Origin: CAVQCA01 sp963763115
GTDB lineage: Bacteria > Pseudomonadota > Gammaproteobacteria > UBA9214
Assembly (NCBI GenBank): GCA_963763115.1
Contig: CAVXNM010000023.1
Location: 1 to 64,000 of the forward strand
Direction of reading: 5' to 3'
Length of the DNA: 64,000 nt
In this document: positions 36,087-44,482 of the stretch, in pieces
Layout of the letters: each line of letters starts with the position of its first letter
How positions within the stretch are numbered: position 1 is the stretch's first letter
The notes under the pieces: model-generated
The model's database searches: none
Told to the model about the DNA's origin: nothing
What the model saw: the letters and a program-made list of their open reading frames with translations, nothing else
Made by a program: the position numbers and the translations under genes

Positions 36087-38948
36087 ATGTTTACACGTCT
36101 GTTCAAACCCAATTGGAAACACCCCGATCCCCGCATACGCTGTCAGGCGCTCGAATCCGGCAATGTACCGCCGGAGGTGTTGGTAAAGGCGGCTCGTGAG
36201 GATCAGGATCCGACGGTGCGCCGCTGCGCCGTGGAGCATCTTTTCGATCTCGAACTGATTGCGAGTCTGCTCGTTTCGGAGTCGCTCCCCGATCTACGGG
36301 AGGCGGCAAGCCGCCGCCAGCGCGAAGTACTGGCCGGTCCGTTATCGTTGGGACCGTCACTGGCGGCGCGGCTGCAGGCCATGACGCAGGCGGCCTCACC
36401 TGAACTCTGGACTTATCTGGCGCGTGATGCGCAGGCGGCAGAGATACGCGTCGCGGCCCTGCAGCAGGTCAGCGATAACGATGTTCTGTCTTCAATCGCC
36501 GTCGATGATTCGGTCGCAGGCGTACGCCGCGCGGCGCTGGAGCGCATCGACGAACCGCGAGGATGGGAGGTGGTGGCCCGAGATGCCCGCAACAAGGACA
36601 AGCAAATCAGCCGCATGGCCCGTGAACGCCTGGATGCCCACCGCAAGCGCCAGGCGGAACGCGAAATCGCGGAGCGGCTGTGCGCTGACCTGGAGGCACT
36701 GGCGGCGGGACCCGCGGAGGCCGGCTGCCGGAAGCATTTCCTGCGTCTGACCAGTCACTGGGACCAACTGGAATCGCGGCCCGCCCCGCTGCTGGGTGCC
36801 CGCTTTTCCCGGGCGCGGCAACAGGTCGCCGCGGCGATCGAACACTTCAACACGGTGCAGACCGCAAGGCAGTCCCTCTGCGCCGATCTCGAGGGCTTGT
36901 TGGGTAACCTGAAGGAGTCTGCCGAACGCGACGCGCTCTCCGTGCCGGATCTGCCCGGTCAGCTGCTACACGCGCGTACCCGCTGGCAGGAACTCATGCC
37001 CGCAGTGGCCGATGATGACCCGCTGGCGCGACGGTTTGCCGATCTGATCAGGCAGATCGAGACCGTGTCGGAATGCCTGGCGATGGACCAGGTCCGCAGT
37101 GTCCCGATGCACGCGCTGCTCCAGCAGGCCGATGAACTGCTCACCGACACGGGCGAACTCCATGAACAGCGCGTCACCGAGCTGGAACGCCGCTGGGAGG
37201 CGCTCGAGCGGCCGACAGCAACCGGGCTGGCCGAGGCGCTGCAGCAGGAATACGCTACCCGGCGCGAGTTGCTGCGGAAGAAGCTGAAACGGCAGGCAAC
37301 ACAGCGCCGGCAGGCGCTGGGAGAGGCGGAGAGCCTCATCGACGACATGGACAGCGTCCTCAAGCAGGGTGAACTCGAACGCGCCCTGTCACAGCGCGAC
37401 CGGGTGCGTCACCTGTTGAAGATCGCTGCAGGCAGCGACGAGCGCAAGCGCGCCGCCTTGCAGGCGCGGCTGCAGCGCCTGCACCCACGGCTCGAACAGC
37501 TCCGGCAGTGGCGGCATTGGGGATCCCGCAATGCCCGGGAACGCCTGTGCGCCGAACTCGATGCGCTGGCCGGCAGCGTCCTTCCGGCGGCGGAACTCGC
37601 CACACGGGTGCGCACCGCACGGGAGGCCTGGAAGCGCATCGACCGCGGCGAGGGCCCGGCACCGGAGGCGCTCTGGCAGCATTTCGACCAGGCATGCAGC
37701 CAGGCCTATGCGCCGTATCAGCAGGAACGGCGCGAGCAGGCCGAACGGCTGGCCGCCCACCTCGCGAGGAAGCAGTCGCTGTGCCGTGAGCTGGACGCCT
37801 TTGAACGCGACACGAACTGGAAGACGGTGGACTGGCGTGCGGCGGACCGGATGGTTCGTTCGGCCGCTGAACGCTGGCGACGCATCGGGGCGGTTCCGGC
37901 AAAGGCGCGCAAGTCCCTGGAGAAAGACTACCGGGCGGTGCTCGCGCGCCTGGAGGCGCATCTCGAGACCGAACGTGAGCGTGAACTGCGCCGCCGTCGC
38001 GCCCTGATCGCCCGGGTGGAGCAACTCGCCACCGTCCCGTACCTGCGCAGCGCCATCCGCGAGGCCAGGGAGGCACAGGAACAGTGGTCGCCCACCGTCC
38101 AGGCGGGACAAGAGCAGGAACAGCAGTTGTGGAAGGCTTTCCGGCAGGCCTGTGATGCCGTGTTCAGCAAGGCGAAGGAGGAACGCGCGGCGGCGGACAC
38201 TGAACGCCAGGCAAACCTCGATCGGAAGCTGGCCCTGTGCGCCGAACTGGAAGCCCTGCTGGACAGTTCACAGGCGGGTTTTCACGATCTGGCGCAGCGT
38301 TTCGCCGCCGCCGCTGGGGAGTGGCGCGCTATCGGGGCGCTTCCCCGCCAGCTGGAACGCAGCGTGGAGGCGCGTTACGAGGCGCTCGGGAAACGGTTTA
38401 CGAAACGTCGGCAGCAGGAGTCGAAAGCGGCCGAACAGGCGCTCTTGCAGGGGGTCCGCGAGCGGTCCCGGCTGTGCGAACGCCTGGAAGCCGCAGTGCT
38501 GGAAAATAGTCTGGCGGAGGCGGACCGGATCGGGCTGGCGGAAGACACCCGCCGGGCATGGGAGGCGCTCGCGCCGCTCGATGCATCTCAGGTCCCCGGG
38601 CTGCAACGGCGCTTCGAGCTGGCCGACCGTGCACTTGCAGGGGAATCCGAAGCCCGTGAAGAACTGCTCGATGCATTGCCGCGGAATCTGGCGCGGCGCC
38701 TGGAACTCTGCCTGCAGATGGAGGTCGCCGCCGGACTGGAATCGCCGGCGGAATACGGTGAGGCGCGCCTGCGGCTGCAGGTATCACGGCTGGCCGATGC
38801 CCTCGGTCATCGTCAGGAAGCCGCAGTCGAAGGCGCCGGGGGGTTGCGTGAACTGCTGCTCGACTGGTATCAGACCGGACCGGCGCCGGTGGAGGCGCGC
38901 GATGGACTCGCCGCGCGTGTGGATGGGGTCCTCACGGCAGCCGGATGA
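36087..38948 (+). CDS. Large DUF349 repeat protein with HEAT-like N-terminus
   Basis: This soluble protein of 953 residues is very rich in Arg, Glu, Ala and Leu. Residues 1-170 look HEAT-like ('RIRCQALESGNVPPEVLVKA', 'DSVAGVRRAALERID'). The rest is a long series of helical, coiled-coil-prone DUF349 units. Each has a Leu-rich helix, a W-x-x-I/L-x-x-x-P step ('AERWRRIGAVPAKARKSLEK', 'AGEWRAIGALPRQLERSVEA') and a following F/Y-x-x-A helix. DUF349 proteins occur widely in gammaproteobacteria as scaffold-like proteins without an assigned function. ATG 36087 is preferred over 36045 because the N-terminus after it is conserved-looking. It is intact, unlike many neighbours. Confidence 0.85.
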   Translation: MFTRLFKPNWKHPDPRIRCQALESGNVPPEVLVKAAREDQDPTVRRCAVEHLFDLELIASLLVSESLPDLREAASRRQREVLAGPLSLGPSLAARLQAMTQAASPELWTYLARDAQAAEIRVAALQQVSDNDVLSSIAVDDSVAGVRRAALERIDEPRGWEVVARDARNKDKQISRMARERLDAHRKRQAEREIAERLCADLEALAAGPAEAGCRKHFLRLTSHWDQLESRPAPLLGARFSRARQQVAAAIEHFNTVQTARQSLCADLEGLLGNLKESAERDALSVPDLPGQLLHARTRWQELMPAVADDDPLARRFADLIRQIETVSECLAMDQVRSVPMHALLQQADELLTDTGELHEQRVTELERRWEALERPTATGLAEALQQEYATRRELLRKKLKRQATQRRQALGEAESLIDDMDSVLKQGELERALSQRDRVRHLLKIAAGSDERKRAALQARLQRLHPRLEQLRQWRHWGSRNARERLCAELDALAGSVLPAAELATRVRTAREAWKRIDRGEGPAPEALWQHFDQACSQAYAPYQQERREQAERLAAHLARKQSLCRELDAFERDTNWKTVDWRAADRMVRSAAERWRRIGAVPAKARKSLEKDYRAVLARLEAHLETERERELRRRRALIARVEQLATVPYLRSAIREAREAQEQWSPTVQAGQEQEQQLWKAFRQACDAVFSKAKEERAAADTERQANLDRKLALCAELEALLDSSQAGFHDLAQRFAAAAGEWRAIGALPRQLERSVEARYEALGKRFTKRRQQESKAAEQALLQGVRERSRLCERLEAAVLENSLAEADRIGLAEDTRRAWEALAPLDASQVPGLQRRFELADRALAGESEAREELLDALPRNLARRLELCLQMEVAAGLESPAEYGEARLRLQVSRLADALGHRQEAAVEGAGGLRELLLDWYQTGPAPVEARDGLAARVDGVLTAAG

Positions 38949-39089
38949 TTCAGGATTACGAGACCGGCATTGCCCCTGGATGCTGACGGATACCGAACAC
39001 GGCGCACCGTACCCGAAGGTGTCGGGGGTTTTCCGTACACGGGTTGAACGGGAAAGGATGCAGGCGTCATTATGCTGCTAAAGGAAACT

Positions 39090-39482
39090 ATGATGAAAAA
39101 CTCGTTGAAGGGGGTGTTGTTGTCGGGTCTGGTGTTTCCCGGACTCGGCCAGATTGCGCTAAAACGCTACTGGCGGGGGTTCGCCCTGATGCTGGCGGTC
39201 ATGGCTGGTTTGTACATCATAATCGTGACGGCCGTGCAGCAAGCCTATGCCATCCTGGATAGTATCGAGGCGGAAGGCGGAGTGCCTGACAGCGATATGA
39301 TTGGCCAGGCAGCCGCCCAGGCCGCAGCCGCGTCAGACAGCCCGATGATCACCGCCGTATCAGTGCTGATCATCGTCTGCTGGATCGTCGGGATCATCGA
39401 TGCCTACCGCATCGGGAAACAAAAGGATCTGGAAGGGCAGGCGCCCGGTCTGGCGAAGCACGGCGCGGGCAAAAAGGTATAA
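39090..39482 (+). CDS. Small two-helix membrane protein
   Basis: This protein of about 130 residues has hydrophobic segments at the N-terminus ('LKGVLLSGLVFPGLGQIALK' then 'FALLMAVMAG'-like region near residue 30) and at the C-terminus ('AVSVLIIVCWIVGIIDAYRI'). An Ala-rich acidic loop joins them. The G-x-x-F-P-G-x-G-Q motif and final D-A-Y-R are typical of DUF5683/TM2-like membrane proteins of unknown function. ATG 39090 or the next codon (39093) is favoured by aagga at 39081-39085. The DUF202 gene follows by 32 bases and may be co-transcribed. Confidence 0.7.
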   Translation: MMKNSLKGVLLSGLVFPGLGQIALKRYWRGFALMLAVMAGLYIIIVTAVQQAYAILDSIEAEGGVPDSDMIGQAAAQAAAASDSPMITAVSVLIIVCWIVGIIDAYRIGKQKDLEGQAPGLAKHGAGKKV

Positions 39483-39514
39483 ACTCACGAACCCGACTGG
39501 AGCAGGCACTGTTT

Positions 39515-39886
39515 ATGTCAGATCTGAATGATCCGCGCGTCCTGTTTGCCGCCGAGCGGACGCTGCTGTCGTGGAACCGCACCAGCATCTCGCTGATGGC
39601 GTTCGGCTTCCTGATCGAACGCTTCGGTCTGTTCCTGGAGATTGCCGGACGCGAGGAGGCCAGTGTGTTTCAGCGCCATATCTCCTTCATCGTCGGGGTT
39701 GCCTTCATCGTGCTGGCCTCTTATATCGCGCTCGCTTCCGTCCTGCAGCATCGCCGGGTTCTCAGGACCCTGAGACCGACCGAGATACCCGTCGGCTACA
39801 ATGCCGGGCTCGGGATGATCACGAACGGCATTGTAGCTGTGTTGGGAATGATGTTGAGCGTCTACCTGTTCCGCGGATTTTTTTAA
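39515..39886 (+). CDS. DUF202 (YidH-like) membrane protein
   Basis: This 123-residue inner-membrane protein has three helices and the DUF202 signature 'AAERTLLSWNRTSISLMAFG' at about residues 12-31. 'FIVGVAFIVLASYIALASVL' and a final helix 'GIVAVLGMMLSVYLFRGF' follow. Family members are short membrane proteins of unknown role. No frameshift is present. A strong hairpin at 39897-39926 follows the stop. Confidence 0.88.
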   Translation: MSDLNDPRVLFAAERTLLSWNRTSISLMAFGFLIERFGLFLEIAGREEASVFQRHISFIVGVAFIVLASYIALASVLQHRRVLRTLRPTEIPVGYNAGLGMITNGIVAVLGMMLSVYLFRGFF

Positions 39887-39896
39887 CGAGGCCTGC

Positions 39897-39926
39897 GCGG
39901 GCAAACCGGCCTGCCGGTTTGCCCGC
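39897..39926. terminator. Strong bidirectional hairpin, perfect 14-bp stem
   Basis: gcgggcaaaccggc (39897-39910) and gccggtttgcccgc (39913-39926) are perfect inverted copies with almost no loop. It sits between convergent genes ending at 39886 and 39970, the right place for a shared terminator. T-runs are absent on the right, but ttttttt just upstream at 39878-39884 could serve the minus strand. Confidence 0.7.
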
Positions 39927-39969
39927 GGCGATAGCGTGCGTCCAGTTCCATCCCCTGCCGGGCATGGCG

Positions 39970-40599
39970 TCACTGCGTGTGTCCGGCGCTCTTCATCATC
40001 TCCGACAGTTGCTTTTGCTTCTGCTGAAGCTGCTGTATCAGCTGCTCGACTTGCGGGTCCTTCTCCTTCATCGCGGTCATGATGTTGTCCATGAACTTCT
40101 TCTGCGCGGCCTGTACTTCCGGGTTCTTCATGGCCTCGTTCTGGGCGTTGCGAAAAGCTACCGCCTTTTTCTGGTACTCGCCGAGCAACGTCTCGCGTTC
40201 GTCTTCAGGCGTCTCGCTACTGCGCAGTTTCTCCTCCAGCTTGACGATTTCGTTCATGTCTTCCTTGGCGCTTTTGCCGCTGCTGCTCATCTTCTCCAAA
40301 ACGAGGTCACGCAGGGACTGCTCCTCCTTTTTCAACTCGGGATGTGCCTGCAGGGTATCCTGCTGAATCTGTGTAATCTGTTTCTGCAGTTCCATGTACT
40401 CGGCGTGTACATTCTGAATTTCCTGCATCTGCTTGCTTTGCTCGGGCGCAGCCGCCGGCGGATTGCCCTGCGGCTGGGGGGCTTCCTCCGCCTGCAGCGG
40501 CATGGCCACGACAAGGCCGGCGGCGACGGCAAACGGCAGGAACCGGCGGACGTCGGTGAGTCGGGCAAACAGAGACCTGGGTTGATTGAATCTATTCAT
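39970..40599 (-). CDS. Exported coiled-coil protein
   Basis: This 209-residue protein has a signal peptide ('RRFLPFAVAAGLVVAMPLQA', cleavage before EEAPQ) and a Pro/Gln spacer. Some 150 residues of continuous charged, Gln- and Lys-rich helix with heptad spacing follow ('VHAEYMELQKQITQIQQDTL', 'LIQQLQQKQKQLSEMMKSAG'). It is probably a periplasmic coiled-coil protein, comparable in style to Skp/OmpH or Spy-like chaperones but not clearly a member. ATG 40599 has aggagc upstream. The 361 bases from 40600 to 40960 hold no gene that I can support. Confidence 0.7.
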   Translation of the reverse strand: MNRFNQPRSLFARLTDVRRFLPFAVAAGLVVAMPLQAEEAPQPQGNPPAAAPEQSKQMQEIQNVHAEYMELQKQITQIQQDTLQAHPELKKEEQSLRDLVLEKMSSSGKSAKEDMNEIVKLEEKLRSSETPEDERETLLGEYQKKAVAFRNAQNEAMKNPEVQAAQKKFMDNIMTAMKEKDPQVEQLIQQLQQKQKQLSEMMKSAGHTQ

Positions 40600-40960
40600 C
40601 TGGAAATGCTCCTGGAATGTTGGAATGCAGAAATTGGGGTGCGGCCACGCCGCGAGTTGTTGGAGTATGCGGTTTTTGTTTGGCGGCAGCATAGCAGCAG
40701 ATACCGGGTAGCCGTCAACTCCCTTCACCGGATGGCGCTTCCCTCGGACGAAGCGTTACCGCCGGGCATGATCTAAAATATAAGAAGTTGGAGGGATTTA
40801 TCGTCTCGACAGCGCTATGCAGAATCGGTGCGTGTGTGAGTAACCTGTTGTATATACAGGTAAACAGCCACAGAAACACCGGTTTCGACAGCCATAAAGT
40901 AGACCAGCGCCAGCGGGATCAATCCATTATATGCAGTCCTGATTACCGGAGTAGAACGAC

Positions 40961-41428
40961 ATGTTATCCCGCAACCAAATGAAGTCTGATGATTTCCTGC
41001 TCCACGAGATGCGTGAGTTCCAATCGGCGTTCCGTTCGGTTCTGATGGCGACGGTGAATCAGGACGGGGTCCCGGAGGCAAGTTATGCGCCCTATGTGAC
41101 GGATGATAGAGGCAATTATTACGTGTTCGTCAGCGGATTGGCGCGCCATACCCACGATTTTCAGGAAACCTGCCACGTCAGCCTGCAGTTCATAGAGAAT
41201 GAGGACTCGGCTCAGAATCTGTTTGCTCGCCGGCGGCTCACACTGTTGTGCGACGTGTCGGTCATCCCGCGCGAGAGCCCGGTCCACGAGGAAATACTGG
41301 AGTATTTCACGCAAAGTTTCGGCAGATTCGTCAACACCCTGCGGGGCTTGCCTGATTTTCAGCTGTTTCGCTTGAATCCCCGCAGTGGTCTTTATGTGCG
41401 CGGTTTCGGTCAGACGTTCCGTGTATAG
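40961..41428 (+). CDS. HugZ-like pyridoxamine 5'-phosphate oxidase-fold protein
   Basis: This 155-residue split-barrel protein carries 'FRSVLMATVNQDGVPEASYA' (FMN or heme contact strand) at about residues 24-43, 'VSLQFIENEDSAQNLFARRR' in the middle and the ending 'LFRLNPRSGLYVRGFGQTFR'. The ending is diagnostic for the HugZ heme-utilisation subgroup, which degrades or stores heme without a PLP role. It lacks the C-terminal DUF2470 domain found in longer relatives. The start is taken at ATG 40961, just before the conserved part. A small membrane ORF follows at 41631. Confidence 0.8.
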   Translation: MLSRNQMKSDDFLLHEMREFQSAFRSVLMATVNQDGVPEASYAPYVTDDRGNYYVFVSGLARHTHDFQETCHVSLQFIENEDSAQNLFARRRLTLLCDVSVIPRESPVHEEILEYFTQSFGRFVNTLRGLPDFQLFRLNPRSGLYVRGFGQTFRV

Positions 41429-41630
41429 TGGTCGATGTTCAACGGCCTCGCGAACAAACGGTGCTGGAAGACGTACACCGTACCGGCGCATGTCTGCTTG
41501 CCCCGGGTAAAATATGTACTAGGCTGATAGTTATGCCCGCATTCCCGCCGCTCGATGCTGCAAGCAGGGGTGGTTCGATTATCGATGGCTCCAGTCAGGG
41601 AATTGCGCTGTCGTCGCCAAGGAGGCTGCG

Positions 41631-41729
41631 ATGATTGATACGTTCCGTGCTTTTCTGTATGGGGTCCTGATCCTGGTTAGCGCACTGATTCCACCCGTTG
41701 TTTCCCTGATTCAGCAATTAAAAAGTTGA
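41631..41729 (+). CDS. 32-residue single-helix membrane protein
   Basis: A short frame translates as 'MIDTFRAFLYGVLILVSALI' and then 'PPVVSLIQQLKS'. It has one hydrophobic helix of about 18 residues with charged ends. aaggagg at 41619-41625 sits at ideal distance from ATG 41631, a stronger ribosome site than most in the window, so it is likely to be translated. No family was recognised. The lipoprotein gene follows about 75 bases later, which suggests an operon. Confidence 0.6.
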   Translation: MIDTFRAFLYGVLILVSALIPPVVSLIQQLKS

Positions 41730-41805
41730 TCGCGATACGTTTACGACGCGCGTAGCAAATCAGCTCTTTAGACGGCGGTGTGTCATCGCCGCGCTGTCAG
41801 CCGCG

Positions 41806-42330
41806 ATGCTACTCGCCGCCTGCGGACCGCTGTTGATCAGGAACGAGGCAACCCGCGACTATGTCCCGCTGCGTAACGCCAGCCTTGAACTGCACCGGGA
41901 GGTCGTTGTTCCACCCGATAGGGGACGCGTGTTTTTCCAGAAAGGGGTGGTGCAGCCGGGGATCAACGAATACCGGCCGCACTGCGAGCTGACGATCAGG
42001 CAGCTGGTCGACCGGCCGCAGACGATTCAGGCCGACCACTTCACTGTCGAGCGGGTCTCGGCCGACATCGTGCATGTGGTCACCTCGGGAGATGTCGTGG
42101 TGGCGGTGAACGCGGTGTTCCAGCTCACCAGCGGCGGCGGTGACGGCGGGGGTGATGGCGAGGGCAGGCTGATGAAGGTTTATACCCTTTACCTGCACTC
42201 CGATAGGCAGCCGGAGGTGCTTTCCCTCGTCTGTGGCGGGGCCTTCAACCTTCCGGCGCTGGCCACAAGACCCAGCCTCCAGGATATCGAGACCGCCCTG
42301 GGGGACTATGCGACACTTGAGCTGCATTGA
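41806..42330 (+). CDS. Lipoprotein-like hypothetical protein, start unclear
   Basis: The mature part has about 165 residues and is beta-rich ('LHREVVVPPDRGRVFFQKGV', 'DHFTVERVSADIVHVVTSGD'), with a Gly-rich loop ('SGGGDGGGDGEG') and two later Cys. A clear lipobox 'MLLAACGP' is preceded in frame by a typical signal core reading 'RRRCVIAALSAAMLLAACGP'. No ATG, GTG or TTG exists between the in-frame stop at 41719 and ATG 41806, so either an indel hides the true start or the ATG at 41806 is used with an unusually short leader. The protein probably faces the periplasm. Confidence 0.6.
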   Translation: MLLAACGPLLIRNEATRDYVPLRNASLELHREVVVPPDRGRVFFQKGVVQPGINEYRPHCELTIRQLVDRPQTIQADHFTVERVSADIVHVVTSGDVVVAVNAVFQLTSGGGDGGGDGEGRLMKVYTLYLHSDRQPEVLSLVCGGAFNLPALATRPSLQDIETALGDYATLELH

Positions 42331-42378
42331 GGGCGCGCCACAGTTGGCGGGGTAGCCTCGAAACCACGAGCCTTCCGC

Positions 42379-42560
42379 TTACCAGAAATACCTCGCTTCG
42401 ACATAGCCGAACCGGCCTGCCGAGGTGATCGGGTTGCCCACCGCGACATCGCCATCATTGACACGGTTCATCCCGGCCAGGTGGTCGTGGTAATTCCTGT
42501 CGAACAGGTTCTCGATGCCTCCGCGCAGCTGCCACTCGCTGTCTGACCACTGAAAACCAG
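42379..42560 (-). pseudogene. C-terminal fragment of a TonB-dependent receptor (OprC-like)
   Basis: Minus-strand translation gives the end of an outer-membrane receptor: 'WQLRGGIENLFDRNYHDHLA', then 'GMNRVNDGDVAVGNPITSAG' and 'RFGYVEARYFW' followed by a stop. G-I-E-N-L-F-D-R-x-Y-x-D-H-L is the standard penultimate strand of TonB receptors. The A-G-x-N-R-V segment is most like copper receptors of the OprC/NosA type. The final aromatic residue is the usual outer-membrane insertion signal. Upstream (toward 42600) the homology stops, so only about 60 residues remain of a protein normally near 700. Confidence 0.65.
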
Positions 42561-42702
42561 AGGGCGTGGTTTGCGACCCGACTCGCGGAAAATTTCCACA
42601 GCGCCTCTCCCCATAAATTCATTTATTTTATAAACTATTGTAACCTTTGGGTCACCCTATCGATGGGGTGTTGACAGGATCCGTTGGTGAAGAGGCTTAA
42701 CG

Positions 42703-43029
42703 ATGAAAACACTAGCGAGCATCATTTTGACCGCGATCGTCGCCGGGGCCGGCGCCGTTGGCTGGACGAGTGCCTACGCCTGGTGGAGCGACGACCATGA
42801 CGACTATTATTACGACCGTCCCTGGCGCGGAGGTCACTGGTATGGACGCTACCCGGGCTACGGCTGGGGCGGATATCCCGGCTACGGCTGGGGTGGCTAC
42901 GGCTGGGGCGGCTATCCCGGCTACGGATGGGGCGGATATCCCGGTTACGGCGGTTCTCCGATAATCCGTATCATTACCGCACCGGTGGCGCCTGATTCTG
43001 ACGATAGCGACACTACCATCGTACATTGA
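42703..43029 (+). CDS. Gly/Tyr/Trp-rich secreted protein, sulfur globule protein-like
   Basis: This 108-residue protein has a signal peptide cleaved probably after 'WTSAYA'. The mature N-terminus is 'WWSDDHDDYYYDRPWRGGHW'. A tandem array of an eight-residue unit G-Y-P-G-Y-G-W-G follows (about five copies, 24-base DNA unit, 42841-42957), and then a short acidic tail. The sulfur globule envelope proteins of purple sulfur bacteria are small, exported and Gly/Tyr-rich, and begin the mature chain with W-W after A-x-A. This composition and start match, so the role is plausible but not proven. AT-rich DNA at 42613-42645 probably holds the promoter. Confidence 0.6.
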   Translation: MKTLASIILTAIVAGAGAVGWTSAYAWWSDDHDDYYYDRPWRGGHWYGRYPGYGWGGYPGYGWGGYGWGGYPGYGWGGYPGYGGSPIIRIITAPVAPDSDDSDTTIVH

Positions 43030-43232
43030 CGCGCCGGCAGCACGCGTGGCATGGGCATTGCTGATCGTGGCAGGATCTGGAGATGAGGGATGCACGGGCT
43101 CCGTCTAGAAGGACAAACCGGATTAACCGCCAGCGCGAACGACCGATAAGCGATCCCGGTGCCGTGACCGGATGGGCCTATCCGCAGGACGCTGCTCGCG
43201 CCACACGTCCGTTTTCAACCCCGGATAAGGCA

Positions 43233-44000
43233 ATGGACATTGACTGGAATCACACGGTAGCCGCGGTATGGCGTCAACACCGGGAGCGTTTGCATCCGGT
43301 CACCGCGGTCGATCCGGTGAGGCTCGACGGTCTGATCGGCATCGACCGGCAAAAGCGCGAGCTGGCGGTCAACACGGAGCGATTCCTGTCGTGCAAACCG
43401 GCCAATAATGCCCTCTTGTGGGGCTCCCGGGGGACGGGCAAGTCCTCGCTCATCAAGGCTATGCTGAACGAGTATCATTCCCGCGGCCTGCGTCTGATCG
43501 AGATCTACCGGGACGATCTGCGGCATCTGCCTGAGCTCGTCGATGACATCCGCGAACTCCCGCAGCGGTTTATCGTGTATACCGACGATTTTTCCTTCGA
43601 AGCCAACGAGAATTCCTACGTGGCCCTGAAAAGCATACTGGAAGGTTCGATCGAGCGGCCACCCGGAAATGTCCTGTTGTATGCCACCTCGAATCGCCGA
43701 CATCTGCTCCCCGAGTACCAGACGGACAACGAGGAGACGCGGCTGGTCGAGGGCGAACTGCACTATTCCGATGCGGTGGAGGAGAAGCTGTCGCTGTCTG
43801 ACCGCTTCGGGCTCTGGCTGTCGTTCTACCAGCCTGACCTGCGCGGCTATCTGGCGATCGTGGACAGCTACTTCCCTCACTACCCGGGGGACCGCGAGGC
43901 GCTGCACGAGGCTGCGCGAGTGTTCGCCCTGTCCCGTGCCTCCAGAAGCGGGCGCACGGCCTGGCAGTTCTACAACGCCTGGTCCGGTCAGGAGGGCTGA
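43233..44000 (+). CDS. DUF815 family AAA-type ATPase
   Basis: This 255-residue cytoplasmic ATPase shows 'LDGLIGIDRQKRELAVNTER' near residue 30, Walker A 'LWGSRGTGKSSLIKAML' near residues 65-81 and a Walker B-like 'RFIVYTDDFSFE' near 115. The sensor strand is 'NVLLYATSNRRHLLPEY' near 145, and later motifs 'LSLSDRFGLWLSFYQPD' follow. The set is characteristic of DUF815, a widespread AAA family of unknown substrate. ATG 43233 is preferred over the frame's earlier start at 43083 because family homology begins near 'MDIDWNHTVAAV'. It is intact, and its C-terminus is 35 bases from the pbpG remnant. Confidence 0.88.
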   Translation: MDIDWNHTVAAVWRQHRERLHPVTAVDPVRLDGLIGIDRQKRELAVNTERFLSCKPANNALLWGSRGTGKSSLIKAMLNEYHSRGLRLIEIYRDDLRHLPELVDDIRELPQRFIVYTDDFSFEANENSYVALKSILEGSIERPPGNVLLYATSNRRHLLPEYQTDNEETRLVEGELHYSDAVEEKLSLSDRFGLWLSFYQPDLRGYLAIVDSYFPHYPGDREALHEAARVFALSRASRSGRTAWQFYNAWSGQEG

Positions 44001-44034
44001 GACGCCCCGTTCGGTGTTGTATTCAGCTCCCCCC

Positions 44035-44202
44035 CTGACGCCGTTCTCAATCCACTTGCGAATCCGGTTCGAGTCCCCGAATGGCGTCAGCTTGCCAAAG
44101 GAATTGAGCAGCACGATCACAAGGGACTGGCCGGTGATACTGGCCTGCATCTCCGGCGAGTAATGAGGCCATCAGGCAGCAGAGCAGGGGCGGCTTTTTC
44201 AT
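44035..44202 (-). pseudogene. D,D-peptidase (PbpG-like) remnant, signal peptide joined to C-terminal tip
   Basis: From ATG at 44202 leftward a signal peptide is seen ('MKKPPLLCCLMASLLAGDA'). Within about 20 codons the reading, in a shifted frame, becomes 'GQSLVIVLLNSFGKLTPFGD' then 'SNRIRKWIENG'. This is the typical end of the catalytic domain of S11 D-alanyl-D-alanine endopeptidases (V-L-L-x-S-x-G-K, then D-x-x-R-I-R-K-W). The S-x-x-K, S-x-N and K-T-G motifs and some 220 residues are missing. It reads as an internal deletion that kept the start and the end. Family assignment is moderate. Confidence 0.55.
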
Positions 44203-44482
44203 GGTCCACGGGTCCGGTAGTGACGACAGGTGCGAACTTTGGACCGGCCTCATCCCGATTGCAATCCGCCGGAATGACACAGACCTGTTGATGACCATTT
44301 CGTGTTTTTCCGCGTGCTTCCATGCTGGAGCGATGTCGACAGGAACGCCGCCCGTTAGGCAAGCACCCTACCGATCGGACAGCGTTTACCCTCAATTCGT
44401 TTTATGAGTTAATCACAGGCTGTCCATTTTTCAGGCGGCGCATTCCACGCCGCGCCATCAGGATTACCGGAGTACCCCCACC

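Noticed and set aside
42841..42957. Regular short repeats that could suggest a CRISPR array
   Set aside because: The 24-base units are contiguous, in frame, and encode the GYPGYGWG repeat of the secreted protein. There are no spacers.
44066..44076. tRNA-like T-loop ggttcgagtcc
   Set aside because: There is no acceptor stem, D-arm or anticodon arm at the right distances. The bases encode the end of the PbpG-like remnant on the other strand.
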